Position numbers and translations under genes: made by a program. Of a stretch of 64,000 bases of DNA, positions 19,018 through 28,449 are shown one piece after another. Origin of the DNA: Sphingobacterium alkalisoli (lineage in GTDB: Bacteria > Bacteroidota > Bacteroidia > Sphingobacteriales > Sphingobacteriaceae); the NCBI RefSeq assembly GCF_005049105.1, contig NZ_SUKA01000001.1, forward strand, positions 310,001 through 374,000, given 5' to 3'. Each line of letters starts with the position of its first letter. Position 1 is the first letter of the stretch. The notes beneath the pieces were generated by a model. It did no database searches, had not been told where the DNA came from, and was given only the letters and a program-made list of their open reading frames with translations.

Positions 19018-19048
19018 ATTAACGTGCTAAAAGTACGTTAATTTGAAT
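19018..19048 (+). promoter_or_regulatory. Candidate promoter/operator before the second pectate lyase
   Basis: An 8-bp perfect inverted repeat, ATTAACGT (19018-19025) and ACGTTAAT (19035-19042), with a 9-base spacer. The right arm overlaps TTAATTTG (19038-19045), a near match to the Bacteroidota -7 element. The start codon is 75 bases further on. It shares the TAACGT/ACGTTA arms with 7367-7385 and CGTTAnTTTGAAT with 7381 and 16426. Confidence 0.5.
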
Positions 19049-19120
19049 CGCAATTATAAAGTGAGGATAGCGCAAGAAAAGCGCAAGTAATAATTTTGAT
19101 TTAGATTAAGTGATAAAAAG

Positions 19121-20758
19121 ATGAGAAGGACAATATTTCCATTAATGCTCATGATCTGTGGAATATGCGCACAGCATGAAGCGCATGCGCAATATCCCAA
19201 AATTCCTGAAGATGTAAAAAAAGCATCTGAAGAGATGATGACGAGGGCAAGACAACAGTCGGACGAAGCTTGGGCAAAAGCTTTACCCATTATTGAAGAA
19301 TATGCAAAACAGGGCAAACCCTATATTCCCTGGGCTGGGCGACCAACAGATCTTCCCCAGGCGGAAATAGCTGCTTTTCCTGGCGCAGAAGGGGGAGGTA
19401 AATTTACGTTTGGAGGCCGCGGAGGAAAGGTATATGTCGTCACTAGTCTAGACGATAATGGCCCGGGTACATTACGTGATGCTTGTGAACAAGGTGGTCC
19501 ACGAATTATTGTTTTCAATGTGGCGGGAATTATTCGTCTGAAAACACCCCTTATCATACGTGCACCTTACATTACCATTGCAGGACAATCTGCTCCTGGA
19601 GATGGTGTTTGCGTAGCCGGCGAATCCGTTTGGATCGACACCCATGATGTGCTTATTCGTCACATGCGATTCAGAAGAGGTGAAACGTTTGTCGGGAGAA
19701 GAGATGATGCCATAGGTGGAAATCCTGTCGGAAATATCATGATCGACCATGTGTCTGCAAGTTGGGGTTTGGACGAAAACATGTCAATGTACCGCCACAT
19801 GTATAATGATAGTACAGGGAAGCAAGAAGTGAAGTTAGGTACGGTCAATATCACGATACAAAACTCGATATTCTCGGAAGCGCTAGACACCTGGAACCAC
19901 GCCTTTGGAAGTACATTAGGTGGCGAGAACTGTACATTCATGCGGAATCTATGGGCAAATAATGCCGCTAGAAATCCCTCTATTGGTTGGAATGGTATTT
20001 TTAATTTTTCAAACAATGTAATCTATAACTGGGTGCACCGAGCTATAGATGGCGGAGATTATACGGCAAATTACAATATTTTCAATAACTACTTTAAACC
20101 CGGACCAGCAACACCGGAAGGAAAGCCAATCAGCTATCGTATCCTGAAGCCTGAATCGGGAAGAAGTAAATTACCGTATGTTGTATTTGGCCGTGCTTAT
20201 GTAAGCGGCAATATAATCGACGGAAACGAAAAAGTAACGGCAGACAACTGGAACGGTGGGGTTCAAATTGAAAACAAAGCGGGCAATGAAATGAGCTTTG
20301 AAGAAGCTACGCCATACTTTGCCGCGATGAAAGTCAATAAGCCTTTCCCTCATGCAGAATTTAATGTGATGAGTGCTCAAGACGCTTATGGTTATGTGTT
20401 GGAAAACGCGGGTGCTACGTTACCAAAGCGTGACCCTGTAGATACGCGGATCGTGAAGGAAGTACGCGATGGTAAACCGACACCGTTAAAAAATGTTACC
20501 TTACCTGAGAAGGATTTTGAACACAGAAGATTGGCTAAAGACTCTTATAAGATCGGTATTATAACAGATATATCCCAAGTGGGAGGCTATCCAGCTTATA
20601 AAGGCAAGCCGTATAAAGATTCGGATAAGGATGGTATTCCGGATGAGGTGGAACAGAAAATGGGATTAAATCCAAATGATCCTTCAGATTCAGCTAAAAT
20701 TACGAATTCGGGTTATGCCAATATTGAGATCTATCTGAATGGATTGACCCCTAAATAA
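19121..20758 (+). CDS. PL1 pectate lyase
   Basis: 545-residue secreted pectate lyase for homogalacturonan. Signal peptide 1-24 (ending AHAQ). A helical linker follows, then the PL1 beta-helix from about residue 85: AAFPGAEGGGKFTFGGRGGK, GPGTLRDACEQGGPRIIVFN, IMIDHVSASWGLDENMS, and NNVIYNWVHRAIDGGDY. A C-terminal calcium-binding segment (DSDKDGIPDEVEQKMGLNP, about 499-517) resembles the one in the upstream lyase. The two share the catalytic core and tail, but this copy lacks the N-terminal accessory sandwiches. The pair may act on different chain lengths (inference). Confidence 0.93.
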   Translation: MRRTIFPLMLMICGICAQHEAHAQYPKIPEDVKKASEEMMTRARQQSDEAWAKALPIIEEYAKQGKPYIPWAGRPTDLPQAEIAAFPGAEGGGKFTFGGRGGKVYVVTSLDDNGPGTLRDACEQGGPRIIVFNVAGIIRLKTPLIIRAPYITIAGQSAPGDGVCVAGESVWIDTHDVLIRHMRFRRGETFVGRRDDAIGGNPVGNIMIDHVSASWGLDENMSMYRHMYNDSTGKQEVKLGTVNITIQNSIFSEALDTWNHAFGSTLGGENCTFMRNLWANNAARNPSIGWNGIFNFSNNVIYNWVHRAIDGGDYTANYNIFNNYFKPGPATPEGKPISYRILKPESGRSKLPYVVFGRAYVSGNIIDGNEKVTADNWNGGVQIENKAGNEMSFEEATPYFAAMKVNKPFPHAEFNVMSAQDAYGYVLENAGATLPKRDPVDTRIVKEVRDGKPTPLKNVTLPEKDFEHRRLAKDSYKIGIITDISQVGGYPAYKGKPYKDSDKDGIPDEVEQKMGLNPNDPSDSAKITNSGYANIEIYLNGLTPK

Positions 20759-20812
20759 GAATAAATAGGAAGAGGGACATCTCTCGTACTTGTTGTTTGG
20801 TTAATAGTGAAA

Positions 20813-20842
20813 ACAGGCTCTCCATACTATGTGAGGGCCTGT
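20813..20842. terminator. Hairpin after the second pectate lyase (possible terminator)
   Basis: ACAGGC (20813-20818) pairs with GCCTGT (20837-20842) and the stem extends through CTC/GAG. No T-run follows, so it is more an mRNA 3' stabilising or pausing hairpin than a canonical terminator. It lies 55 bases after the lyase stop. The rest of the 292-base gap (20759-21050) is A+T-rich with nothing further seen. Confidence 0.45.
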
Positions 20843-21050
20843 GTCATGTATAGCTATACCTCAATCCAAAAGATAAAATGGTATAATAGCTGGAGAAAAT
20901 GCTATAAACTAATAAGCGCGTATTTCGTTATGTTTGTAATAGAGGAAGTGGCACAGAGATTAGTTTTTCTGTTTATAGAAGAGTAACATAATGCTAATTG
21001 TAATGCCTTTATTTATAGATTTATAAGCCTTGTTGTAAACGTATATTATT

Positions 21051-24000
21051 TTGGATATTGTTTTTAAATATAGTCCGGTTCTCTGTAGGAGATTAGTGTT
21101 GTCGCTTGCTTTTGTGGTAGGCTATTCTTTTGTAGGATATAGCCAACAGTCAACAAGCCCACTTACCCTGTCGGCCGATAATAGGCTTACTTACCTTGCG
21201 GATTCCTTAGGCAATCAGATTCCTGATTTTTCCTATGCGGGGTATCAAAGTGGAAATACGGGTATTCCTGAGGCGGAGGTTAAAATTGTCGTCCCAGTAC
21301 AATCTGGTGATGCAACCCGTCGTATCCAGGCGGCTATTGATTATGTGTCTGCTTTACCGCTTGAGGAGAACGGATTGCGGGGGGCAGTTCTGTTAGAACC
21401 CGGTGAATACCGAGTTGCGGGCTCGCTCAAATTATATGCTTCGGGCGTAGTAGTACGAGGCTCCGGTTTCGATAAAACGGGTACGATATTACTAGGAACT
21501 GGCGAAAGTAGAGCAACCTTAATCCGTATCGTAGGAAATGACGATCAAAAGATTGAAGCCAAAGCAAATGTGACATCCTCTTATGTGCCCGTAAATGCCC
21601 GTAAAATGACGGTAGATCAAGCGGCGCTTTTTAAAGCCGGAGATAAAGTACGCATCACGAGACCATCGACGGAGGAGTGGATTAAGGCTTTAGGTACAGA
21701 TCATTTCGGTGGTGGAATTACCTCCTTGGGCTGGAAGCCGGGCAGACTGGATATTACCTGGGATAGAAATGTGGTATCGGTACAGGGTAACACCGTTGAA
21801 TTCGATGTACCGATCACGACCGCTTTGGATCAGCAATATGGCGGTGCTACAGTAGAAAAATATAGCTGGGCTGGACGGATCGAACATGTTGGCATAGAGA
21901 ATATGCTGCTGCAATCGACCTATAATACAGCAAATGTAAAGGATGAAGACCACCGTTGGATGGCCATCACGATAGAAAATGCCGCCAATGCTTGGGTACG
22001 ACGCATGCAGTTTAAGCATTTTGCCGGTTCAGCAGTCTACGTGCTGGCGTCGGCAAAGCAGGTTACCGTAGAAGATTGTATTTCGCTGGATCCTATCTCG
22101 GAAATAGGTGGCCAACGAAGATATACGTTTTATACAAAAGGGCAACAGACGTTGTTTCAAAGACTTTATTCGGAAAAGGGATACCACGATTTTGCCGTTG
22201 GCTTCTTAGCAGCAGGCCCAAATGCCTTCGTGCAATGTCAGGCCGTAACGCCCTATAGTTTCAGTGGTGCGATCGATAGCTGGGCATCCGGGATTTTATT
22301 TGATGGAATGGATATCGATGCACAGGCATTGAGCTATAAGAACAGAGGACAAGATGGTCAAGGTGCCGGATGGGCTGCCGCTAATTCGGTTTTCTGGCAG
22401 ATCTCTGCTGCTCTGGTAGAATGTTATCAGCCGCCAACTGCGCAAAATTGGGCATTCGGCGTATGGGCGCAATTTCAGGGCGATGGCCACTGGGAACAGT
22501 CCAACGAACATGTTAAACCTAGAAGTTTGTATTATGCACAGCTCAAAGATAGAATTGGTCAAACTGCTGTAGAGAGAACTATCCTTTTGCCAATATTGAC
22601 AGAAGCTTCTAGTAGACCGTCTATCAGTGTGGCTATGGAACTCACAAAACAAGCTTACCAACTTAATCCACAATTGATCGATCTTATCCGGGAGGCCAAT
22701 ACGCGTAAGCCGTTGCAAACGGCGTCTAGGGGCGTGCGCACGATAGACCAGATCGGGTACAATGAACCGATGACGAAAGCCGCGCCTGGATTCATGACAG
22801 TAGAAAATGGTTGGTTGCAACGTAACCGCCAGGTGCTTGTCGGAAAAAAGACAGATATCCAGTGGTGGAGCAGCACGGCAAAGCCGCATAGTGTAGAAAA
22901 GGCAAAACCGCATATCACTCGTTTTGTGCCCGGAGAAATAGGTCTCGGTTTAACTGACGACTTAGAAGAAGTGGCGGAAACGATGAAAGCCGATCAGGTA
23001 TTAAGCATAGATCACAATTATGGTCTTTGGTACGATCGCCGCCGGGATGATCACGAGCGTGTTCGCCGTATGGATGGCGAGGTATGGCCCCCGTTTTATG
23101 AACTTCCTTTTGCCCGTACAGGTAAAGGCTTAGCGTACGATGGCCTCTCTAAATACGATTTAACCCAGTATAACAAATTCTACTGGAACCGCTTAAAAGA
23201 GTTTGCCGATCTAGCCGATCAGCATGGTTTGATATTACTTCACCAAAATTATTTCCAACACAATATTCTGGAAGCAGGCGCACATTATACCGACTTCCCA
23301 TGGCGAACTGCCAATAATATCAATGAGGTAGGCTTTCCTGAACCCGTGCCTTATGCGGGCGACAAACGGCTCTTTATGGCTGAGCAGTTTTATGATATAA
23401 GCCATCCTACACGTCGGGCATTGCATCGCGCTTACATCCGCCAGTGTTTAGATAATTTTAAAGACAACAGCAGCGTTATCCAGCTGATCAGTGCAGAATA
23501 TACGGGGCCGCTTCACTTTACACAGTTTTGGATTGATGTTATCAACGAGTGGAAGGTGGAAACGGGTAAGAATCCGATTGTTGCGTTGAGCACGACAAAG
23601 GATGTACAAGATGCAATTTTGGCGGATCCGAAACGTGCAGCTGTCGTTCAGGTTATTGACATCCGCTATTGGCACTATCAGGGCGACGGTTCGCCTCATG
23701 CGCCCGAAGGGGGTAAAAACCTAGCGCCAAGACAGCATGGCTTTGGTAAGAAAACTTCTGCCCAACAGGTTTATCGTGCCGTTTCGGAATACCGCAACAA
23801 ATACCCGGAAAAAGCTGTGACGTATCATGGCAATAATTACCCCGAAATGGCCTGGGCTGTGTTTATGGCCGGTGGTTCGATGGCAAATTTGCCTGCAGTA
23901 GGTGATGGGGCATTTTACCGCGCAGCGGCCACGATGAAGGCAGAATCTGTGCAAGATACGTGGATACTGAAAGGGAAGGATGATGCGATCGTTTATCAGC

Positions 24001-24176
24001 CTGAAGTTGATCAACTGAAAACCTATCTACCCGATTTTCGTGGAACGTATACCGTACGTTTTGTGGATCCAAAAAGTGGAAAGATTGTGGGAGAGGAACG
24101 TCTGAATATAGATAAGAAAGCTCTTTCGAAAAAATATAACGCCAGCGGATATATCCTTTGGATAAGTAAAAAATAA
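21051..24176 (+). CDS. Two-module secreted protein: parallel beta-helix plus DUF6298 TIM-barrel-like domain
   Basis: A 1041-residue exported protein (signal peptide ends VGYSQQ). Residues about 65-560 look like a pectate-lyase-superfamily beta-helix (RRIQAAIDYVSALP, GAVLLEPGEYRVAG, WVRRMQFKHFAGSAVYVL). The second half (about 610-1000) matches DUF6298 and resembles a glycosidase TIM barrel (LLHQNYFQHNILEAGAHYTD, QLISAEYTGPLHF). Such proteins occur in pectin loci; activity is unknown to me. The start is uncertain: TTG at 21051 overlaps a TTATTTTG promoter-like element, with an in-frame stop at 21036 and no ATG before the signal peptide. AGGAG at 21087 would fit GTG 21096 or TTG 21099, but those lose the Arg-Arg of the signal peptide. 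Confidence 0.75.
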   Translation: MDIVFKYSPVLCRRLVLSLAFVVGYSFVGYSQQSTSPLTLSADNRLTYLADSLGNQIPDFSYAGYQSGNTGIPEAEVKIVVPVQSGDATRRIQAAIDYVSALPLEENGLRGAVLLEPGEYRVAGSLKLYASGVVVRGSGFDKTGTILLGTGESRATLIRIVGNDDQKIEAKANVTSSYVPVNARKMTVDQAALFKAGDKVRITRPSTEEWIKALGTDHFGGGITSLGWKPGRLDITWDRNVVSVQGNTVEFDVPITTALDQQYGGATVEKYSWAGRIEHVGIENMLLQSTYNTANVKDEDHRWMAITIENAANAWVRRMQFKHFAGSAVYVLASAKQVTVEDCISLDPISEIGGQRRYTFYTKGQQTLFQRLYSEKGYHDFAVGFLAAGPNAFVQCQAVTPYSFSGAIDSWASGILFDGMDIDAQALSYKNRGQDGQGAGWAAANSVFWQISAALVECYQPPTAQNWAFGVWAQFQGDGHWEQSNEHVKPRSLYYAQLKDRIGQTAVERTILLPILTEASSRPSISVAMELTKQAYQLNPQLIDLIREANTRKPLQTASRGVRTIDQIGYNEPMTKAAPGFMTVENGWLQRNRQVLVGKKTDIQWWSSTAKPHSVEKAKPHITRFVPGEIGLGLTDDLEEVAETMKADQVLSIDHNYGLWYDRRRDDHERVRRMDGEVWPPFYELPFARTGKGLAYDGLSKYDLTQYNKFYWNRLKEFADLADQHGLILLHQNYFQHNILEAGAHYTDFPWRTANNINEVGFPEPVPYAGDKRLFMAEQFYDISHPTRRALHRAYIRQCLDNFKDNSSVIQLISAEYTGPLHFTQFWIDVINEWKVETGKNPIVALSTTKDVQDAILADPKRAAVVQVIDIRYWHYQGDGSPHAPEGGKNLAPRQHGFGKKTSAQQVYRAVSEYRNKYPEKAVTYHGNNYPEMAWAVFMAGGSMANLPAVGDGAFYRAAATMKAESVQDTWILKGKDDAIVYQPEVDQLKTYLPDFRGTYTVRFVDPKSGKIVGEERLNIDKKALSKKYNASGYILWISKK

Positions 24177-24180
24177 GATC

Positions 24181-25596
24181 ATGCCTATGAAAGCTATTCG
24201 AAATACATTATTACTACCTTTTCTTTTGGCAGGAGCATTGTTTTCCTGTACATCACAGCAAAAAGCTGAATCTGTGCAACTTTTGAAAGTTTCTGAAAAC
24301 GGACGCTACCTCACGACGGAAGATGGAAAGCCATTTTTCTGGTTGGGCGATACCGGATGGTTACTGTTCAATAAGCTTAACCGCTCCGAAGCGGAGCACT
24401 ATTTGGAAGATAGGCAACAAAAAGGGTTTAATGTGATTCAGGCGATGGTGCTGCATACCGTCCCTTCTGTAAACGTGTATGGAGACTCTTCCATGGTTCA
24501 CGGAGATATTGCGCAACCTTTGGTGACAGAAGGTGACGATCCCGAAAATGAACTGGAATACGACTATTGGGATCACATCGATTTTATTATCGACAAAGCG
24601 GCTGAGAAAGGCATCTATATGGCACTGGTGCCAGTTTGGGGATCTCCTGTCAAGGATGGAAAAGTGTCTACAGCACAAGCTGGAAAGTATGCTGCTTTTC
24701 TAGCGGAACGATGGAAAGATAGAGCCAATATTATCTGGTTGAATGGCGGGGATATCAAAGGTTCAGATTCCGTTGAAGTTTGGCAGGAAATCGGAAAAAC
24801 CATTAAATCCATTGACAAGCGTCATCTGATGACTTACCATCCTAGGGGAAGAACAGCTTCTTCGGATTGGTTTCATAACGAATCTTGGTTAGATTTTAAC
24901 ATGGTGCAATCTGGACATAGAAGATATGATCAGGATACTTCCAGCAATGAAGTAAAGCATTATGGAGAAGACAATTGGAAATTCATGGCGGTCGACTGGA
25001 ATCTATCGCCTGTAAAACCATCTATAGATGGAGAGCCTTCCTATGAGGGAATACCGCAAGGACTTCACGATATTAACGAGCCACGTTGGAACGATGCCGA
25101 TGTACGTCGATATGGTTACTGGTCGGTATTTGCAGGGGCGTTTGGGTATACCTATGGACAGAATTCGGTGATGCAGATGCATTCGAAGGTGGATACAACA
25201 ACGGCTTATGGCTCAACAGAATTGTGGACTGAGGCGATTGACGCACCCGGAGCCCAACAGATGCACTATTTGAAAAAGCTGATGCTTTCACGTGAAAATT
25301 ATTTCGAGCGTGTACCCGATCAATCGCTTATTGCCGAAAATGGTGAGCAGTATAACCGCTTAGTCGGTACCCGGACAGATAATTATGCCTACATCTATAA
25401 CTATAATGGTAGAGAAATGAAGATCAACATGGGTAGGATAAAGGGGGATAAGGTGACAGCCTCTTGGTTTAATCCGAGAAGTGGCGAAACGACATCTTTA
25501 GGGGAGTTTGCAAATACAGGTGTAGGGACCTTCCAGCCAGAAGGCGGACAGAAAGAGGGTAACGACTGGGTGCTGATTTTAGAAAGTAAAAATTAA
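24181..25596 (+). CDS. GH140-like (DUF4038) glycoside hydrolase lipoprotein
   Basis: 471 residues, lipoprotein (Cys in ALFSCTSQQKAES). The fold is the DUF4038 TIM barrel (about 35-370), opening with GRYLTTEDGKPFFWLGDTGW, followed by a small C-terminal beta domain (putative collagen-binding type). The two residue pairs expected for GH140 are present: Asp in NIIWLNGGDIKG and Glu in IDGEPSYEG. The characterised GH140 enzyme is an apiosidase from rhamnogalacturonan-II breakdown, but the wider DUF4038 family is diverse, so substrate is open. It starts 4 bases after the DUF6298 gene and abuts the next gene with no gap, so it is translated as part of an operon. Confidence 0.82.
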   Translation: MPMKAIRNTLLLPFLLAGALFSCTSQQKAESVQLLKVSENGRYLTTEDGKPFFWLGDTGWLLFNKLNRSEAEHYLEDRQQKGFNVIQAMVLHTVPSVNVYGDSSMVHGDIAQPLVTEGDDPENELEYDYWDHIDFIIDKAAEKGIYMALVPVWGSPVKDGKVSTAQAGKYAAFLAERWKDRANIIWLNGGDIKGSDSVEVWQEIGKTIKSIDKRHLMTYHPRGRTASSDWFHNESWLDFNMVQSGHRRYDQDTSSNEVKHYGEDNWKFMAVDWNLSPVKPSIDGEPSYEGIPQGLHDINEPRWNDADVRRYGYWSVFAGAFGYTYGQNSVMQMHSKVDTTTAYGSTELWTEAIDAPGAQQMHYLKKLMLSRENYFERVPDQSLIAENGEQYNRLVGTRTDNYAYIYNYNGREMKINMGRIKGDKVTASWFNPRSGETTSLGEFANTGVGTFQPEGGQKEGNDWVLILESKN

Positions 25597-26508
25597 ATGG
25601 GATTAATCCGTACTATACTTTTGTTTTTCATCATGGCCTGGCTGACGTCTTGTCAAAAGGACGTATATATGTTTACGTCTTTCCATGAGCCTGCTAATGA
25701 AGGACTGCGGTACCTTTACAGCAAAGACGGGTATAATTGGAATGCGATCGATGGGATCTATTTGAAGCCTGAACTCGGTTCGCAGAAAATTATGCGCGAT
25801 CCCTCTATGGTACGGGATAAACAAGGAGTCTACCATTTGGTCTGGACAATTGCATGGAAGGGAGACAGGGGGATTGGCTACGCCAGTTCGAAGGATCTCA
25901 TGCACTGGGAGAATAAACAAATTATTCCTGTTATGGAACATGAACCCACAACGGTTAATGTATGGGCTCCCGAACTGTTTTATGAGGAGGATGAAGATCG
26001 CTTTATCATCATTTGGGCGTCGACTATTCCAGGTCGCTTTCCTCGAGGTATAGAACCCGAAGACAACAACCAACGAATGTATTATACAAGTACCAAAGAC
26101 TTTAAAACATTCACCGAAACCAAGCTCTTTGCTGATCCGGGTTTTAGTATTATTGATGCGGTGATTGTCAAGAAGGATAAAGAAGATTATGTGTTGGTGT
26201 TGAAAGATAATACCCGGCCCAACCGAAATTTGAAAGTTGCCTTTGCCGATAATCCCTTAGGACCGTTTACCAATGTGTCTGATCCCTTTTCGGATTATTT
26301 GACAGAAGGACCAACGGTGGTAAAGATCAAGGATGAATGGCTGATTTATTTTGACTCGTATGGAAGTAAGCGCTACGAAGCCGTCGCCACCAAAGATTTT
26401 AAGACTTTTGAGAAGGCGAACGCACGGATTTCTGTTCCCGAAGGTCACAAGCATGGTACTATCTTTAAAGCGTCAAAAAGGGATTTGAAAAGGTTATTAA
26501 ATAGATAA
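25597..26508 (+). CDS. GH43-like five-bladed beta-propeller glycosidase lipoprotein
   Basis: 303 residues, lipobox Cys in WLTSCQKDVYMF. The sequence follows the GH43/GH32/GH117 propeller pattern: MRDPSMVRDKQGVYHLVW near residue 70 (candidate base Asp), SIIDAVIVKKD (pKa-modulating Asp position) and YLTEGPTVVKIKDEWLIYF (candidate acid Glu). At about 300 aa it is a single propeller without a C-terminal sandwich. It probably releases arabinose, galactose or a similar decoration from pectin side chains (inference from locus). Its start codon directly follows the upstream TAA. Confidence 0.8.
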   Translation: MGLIRTILLFFIMAWLTSCQKDVYMFTSFHEPANEGLRYLYSKDGYNWNAIDGIYLKPELGSQKIMRDPSMVRDKQGVYHLVWTIAWKGDRGIGYASSKDLMHWENKQIIPVMEHEPTTVNVWAPELFYEEDEDRFIIIWASTIPGRFPRGIEPEDNNQRMYYTSTKDFKTFTETKLFADPGFSIIDAVIVKKDKEDYVLVLKDNTRPNRNLKVAFADNPLGPFTNVSDPFSDYLTEGPTVVKIKDEWLIYFDSYGSKRYEAVATKDFKTFEKANARISVPEGHKHGTIFKASKRDLKRLLNR

Positions 26509-26540
26509 AGACAAAGATAAGCTGATTAGCAAATACGCGG

Positions 26541-26566
26541 ATTCGCAGATTTGCATATCTGCGAAT
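26541..26566. repeat. Perfect 10-bp inverted repeat just before a start codon
   Basis: ATTCGCAGAT and ATCTGCGAAT around TTGCAT, ending 13 bases before the ATG at 26580. Flanking GATTAGCAAATACGCGGATT contains related GATT/GCAAAT words, as in simple palindromic repeats. The hairpin would sit in the translation-initiation region of the propeller mRNA and could reduce ribosome access or protect the mRNA end. Confidence 0.6.
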
Positions 26567-26579
26567 AAGCAATAAAAGA

Positions 26580-28409
26580 ATGAAGATAAAATCAACGATA
26601 TTAGGCATAGCTGTTTTGGGACTCGTGCAGCAAGCATCTGCGCAGGATACCGTAAAATATATCGGATCGACGCTTTCGAATGTGGATTATCACCATGGTC
26701 AACTGACACCGGCGGTGGGTACGCACAATATTCAGATTTTCAGGGCTAATCGGGAGTTTCCGCAATTAGCTGGTGGACACGGGTTCACGTATAACCATCA
26801 GCCATTTTTGGCGTACTGGAATGACACCTACTATGTACAGTATTTAAGTAATCCGATCGGCGAGCATATCGCTGAAGGGAAGTCGCTATTGCAAACTTCG
26901 AAGGATGGTTACCACTGGTCGGACCCGGTTGAACTTTTCCCGCCGTATCTCGTACCCGAAGGTTTTACAAAACCGGATCGTACCGACAAGGCCGGGAAAG
27001 ACCTGTATGCCATTATGCACCAGCGTATGGGTTTTTACAGTGCCAAGAATGGTAAACTGTTGACCATCGGGTATTATGGTGTTGCACTGGATGCAAAGGA
27101 TGACCCCAACGATGGGAATGGAATAGGACGAGTGGTACGGGAAATTAAAAAGGATGGTAGCTTTGGAGCCATATATTTCATCCGTTTTAACTCCTCTTTT
27201 AACCAGAAACAGGCAACGTATCCATTTTATACAAAGAGTAAGGACAAGGCTTTTGTCGAAGCATGTAATGAGCTAATGGCAAGTCCATTAATGATGCAAC
27301 AGTGGGTGGAAGAGGCGGATCGTAATGACCCATTGGTACCGTATCCTAGACCAATTAAAGCGTTCAACTATTATCACTTAAACGATGGCCGGGTTGTAGG
27401 CTTATGGAAGCATGCCCTGACTTCGGTAAGCAGCGATGGCGGGAAAAACTGGGCATACACACCACTTAGGGCGCCTGGATTCGTAAACAGCAATGCCAAG
27501 ATATGGGGACAGCGTATGTCGGATGGGCGGTTTGCGACGGTCTACAATCCCTCGGAATTTAGATGGCCGTTGGCCCTTTCCACAAGCGATGATGGGTTAA
27601 CCTATCGTGATTTGCTTTTAATAAATGGTGAAATACCTCCAATGCGTTACGGAGGTAACTATAAATCCTATGGACCGCAGTACGTTCGTGGAATCTTAGA
27701 AGGAAATGGTCGTGCACCAGATGGCAATATGTGGCTTACCTATAGCATGAATAAGGAAGACATGTGGGTGGCTAAAGTTTCCGTACCGATCAAATCTGAA
27801 ATAGCAGGTCCTGTAGACGATGATTTTGGAAAAAATCCGACAGAAGTACTGCATAGCTGGAACATATACAGTCCTCTTTGGGCTAGCGTAAGTACTGAAA
27901 AGAATGCGCTGGTATTAAGAGATAGGGATGCGTATGATTATGCCAAAGCAGATCGGATTATCGCATCTGCGAAGAAAGCGAAAGTAGAATTTACCGTCGT
28001 TCCGGAGCAATCTGATAACGGGGTGCTCCACATTGAGTTTACGGATGCAAAGGGCATGGCCGCAACCCGGATTATCTTTGATGCAGATGGCACCATAAAA
28101 AATAAGGCAGGCTATCGAAATTCTACTATTCAAACCTATGAATTGGGTAAGTCTTACCACTTTGTGCTTACACTGGATGTAGCCACACGCTCTTATACAG
28201 TTGCTATCAATGGAATGGATAAGGGTACGCGGCTATTTTTTCAACCGGTTGATGAGATCAGTAAGGTTTCTTTCCGAACAGGGGATGTTAGACGGTTTCC
28301 CGATGCCGATACGCCGACAGATCAGGATTATGACGTAACTGATCCGGGCAAAGCAACAGTTGAAGCAATATATCGGATTCCGTCTTTTAAAGCAGAAAGA
28401 TTAAAGTAA
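26580..28409 (+). CDS. Sialidase-fold beta-propeller with C-terminal jelly-roll domain
   Basis: 609 residues, signal peptide 1-21 (ending ASAQ). Residues about 35-410 form a sialidase/BNR-type propeller: Asp-box-like blades include QTSKDGYHWSDP, SVSSDGGKNWAYTP and STSDDGLTYRDL. Residues about 420-605 look like a concanavalin-type sandwich (VLHIEFTDAKG, VLTLDVATRSYTVAINGMD). Database-style naming would be exo-alpha-sialidase, but no sialic acid genes are near. In pectin/arabinogalactan loci, propellers of this type include GH145 rhamnosidases and PL42 rhamnose-glucuronate lyases, a more fitting although unproven alternative. It ends before a hairpin terminator. Confidence 0.65.
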   Translation: MKIKSTILGIAVLGLVQQASAQDTVKYIGSTLSNVDYHHGQLTPAVGTHNIQIFRANREFPQLAGGHGFTYNHQPFLAYWNDTYYVQYLSNPIGEHIAEGKSLLQTSKDGYHWSDPVELFPPYLVPEGFTKPDRTDKAGKDLYAIMHQRMGFYSAKNGKLLTIGYYGVALDAKDDPNDGNGIGRVVREIKKDGSFGAIYFIRFNSSFNQKQATYPFYTKSKDKAFVEACNELMASPLMMQQWVEEADRNDPLVPYPRPIKAFNYYHLNDGRVVGLWKHALTSVSSDGGKNWAYTPLRAPGFVNSNAKIWGQRMSDGRFATVYNPSEFRWPLALSTSDDGLTYRDLLLINGEIPPMRYGGNYKSYGPQYVRGILEGNGRAPDGNMWLTYSMNKEDMWVAKVSVPIKSEIAGPVDDDFGKNPTEVLHSWNIYSPLWASVSTEKNALVLRDRDAYDYAKADRIIASAKKAKVEFTVVPEQSDNGVLHIEFTDAKGMAATRIIFDADGTIKNKAGYRNSTIQTYELGKSYHFVLTLDVATRSYTVAINGMDKGTRLFFQPVDEISKVSFRTGDVRRFPDADTPTDQDYDVTDPGKATVEAIYRIPSFKAERLK

Positions 28410-28449
28410 ATGAGGTTGGTGTGAGCAACCGTTTAGATATAAAAATAAT

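Noticed and set aside
22296..22913. 205-codon minus-strand frame inside the beta-helix/DUF6298 gene
   Set aside because: Cys/Arg/His-rich chance frame antisense to a strongly supported protein.
26580..28409. Naming this propeller a genuine sialidase
   Set aside because: Asp-boxes only show the fold; no sialic acid genes are nearby and the Arg triad could not be confirmed.
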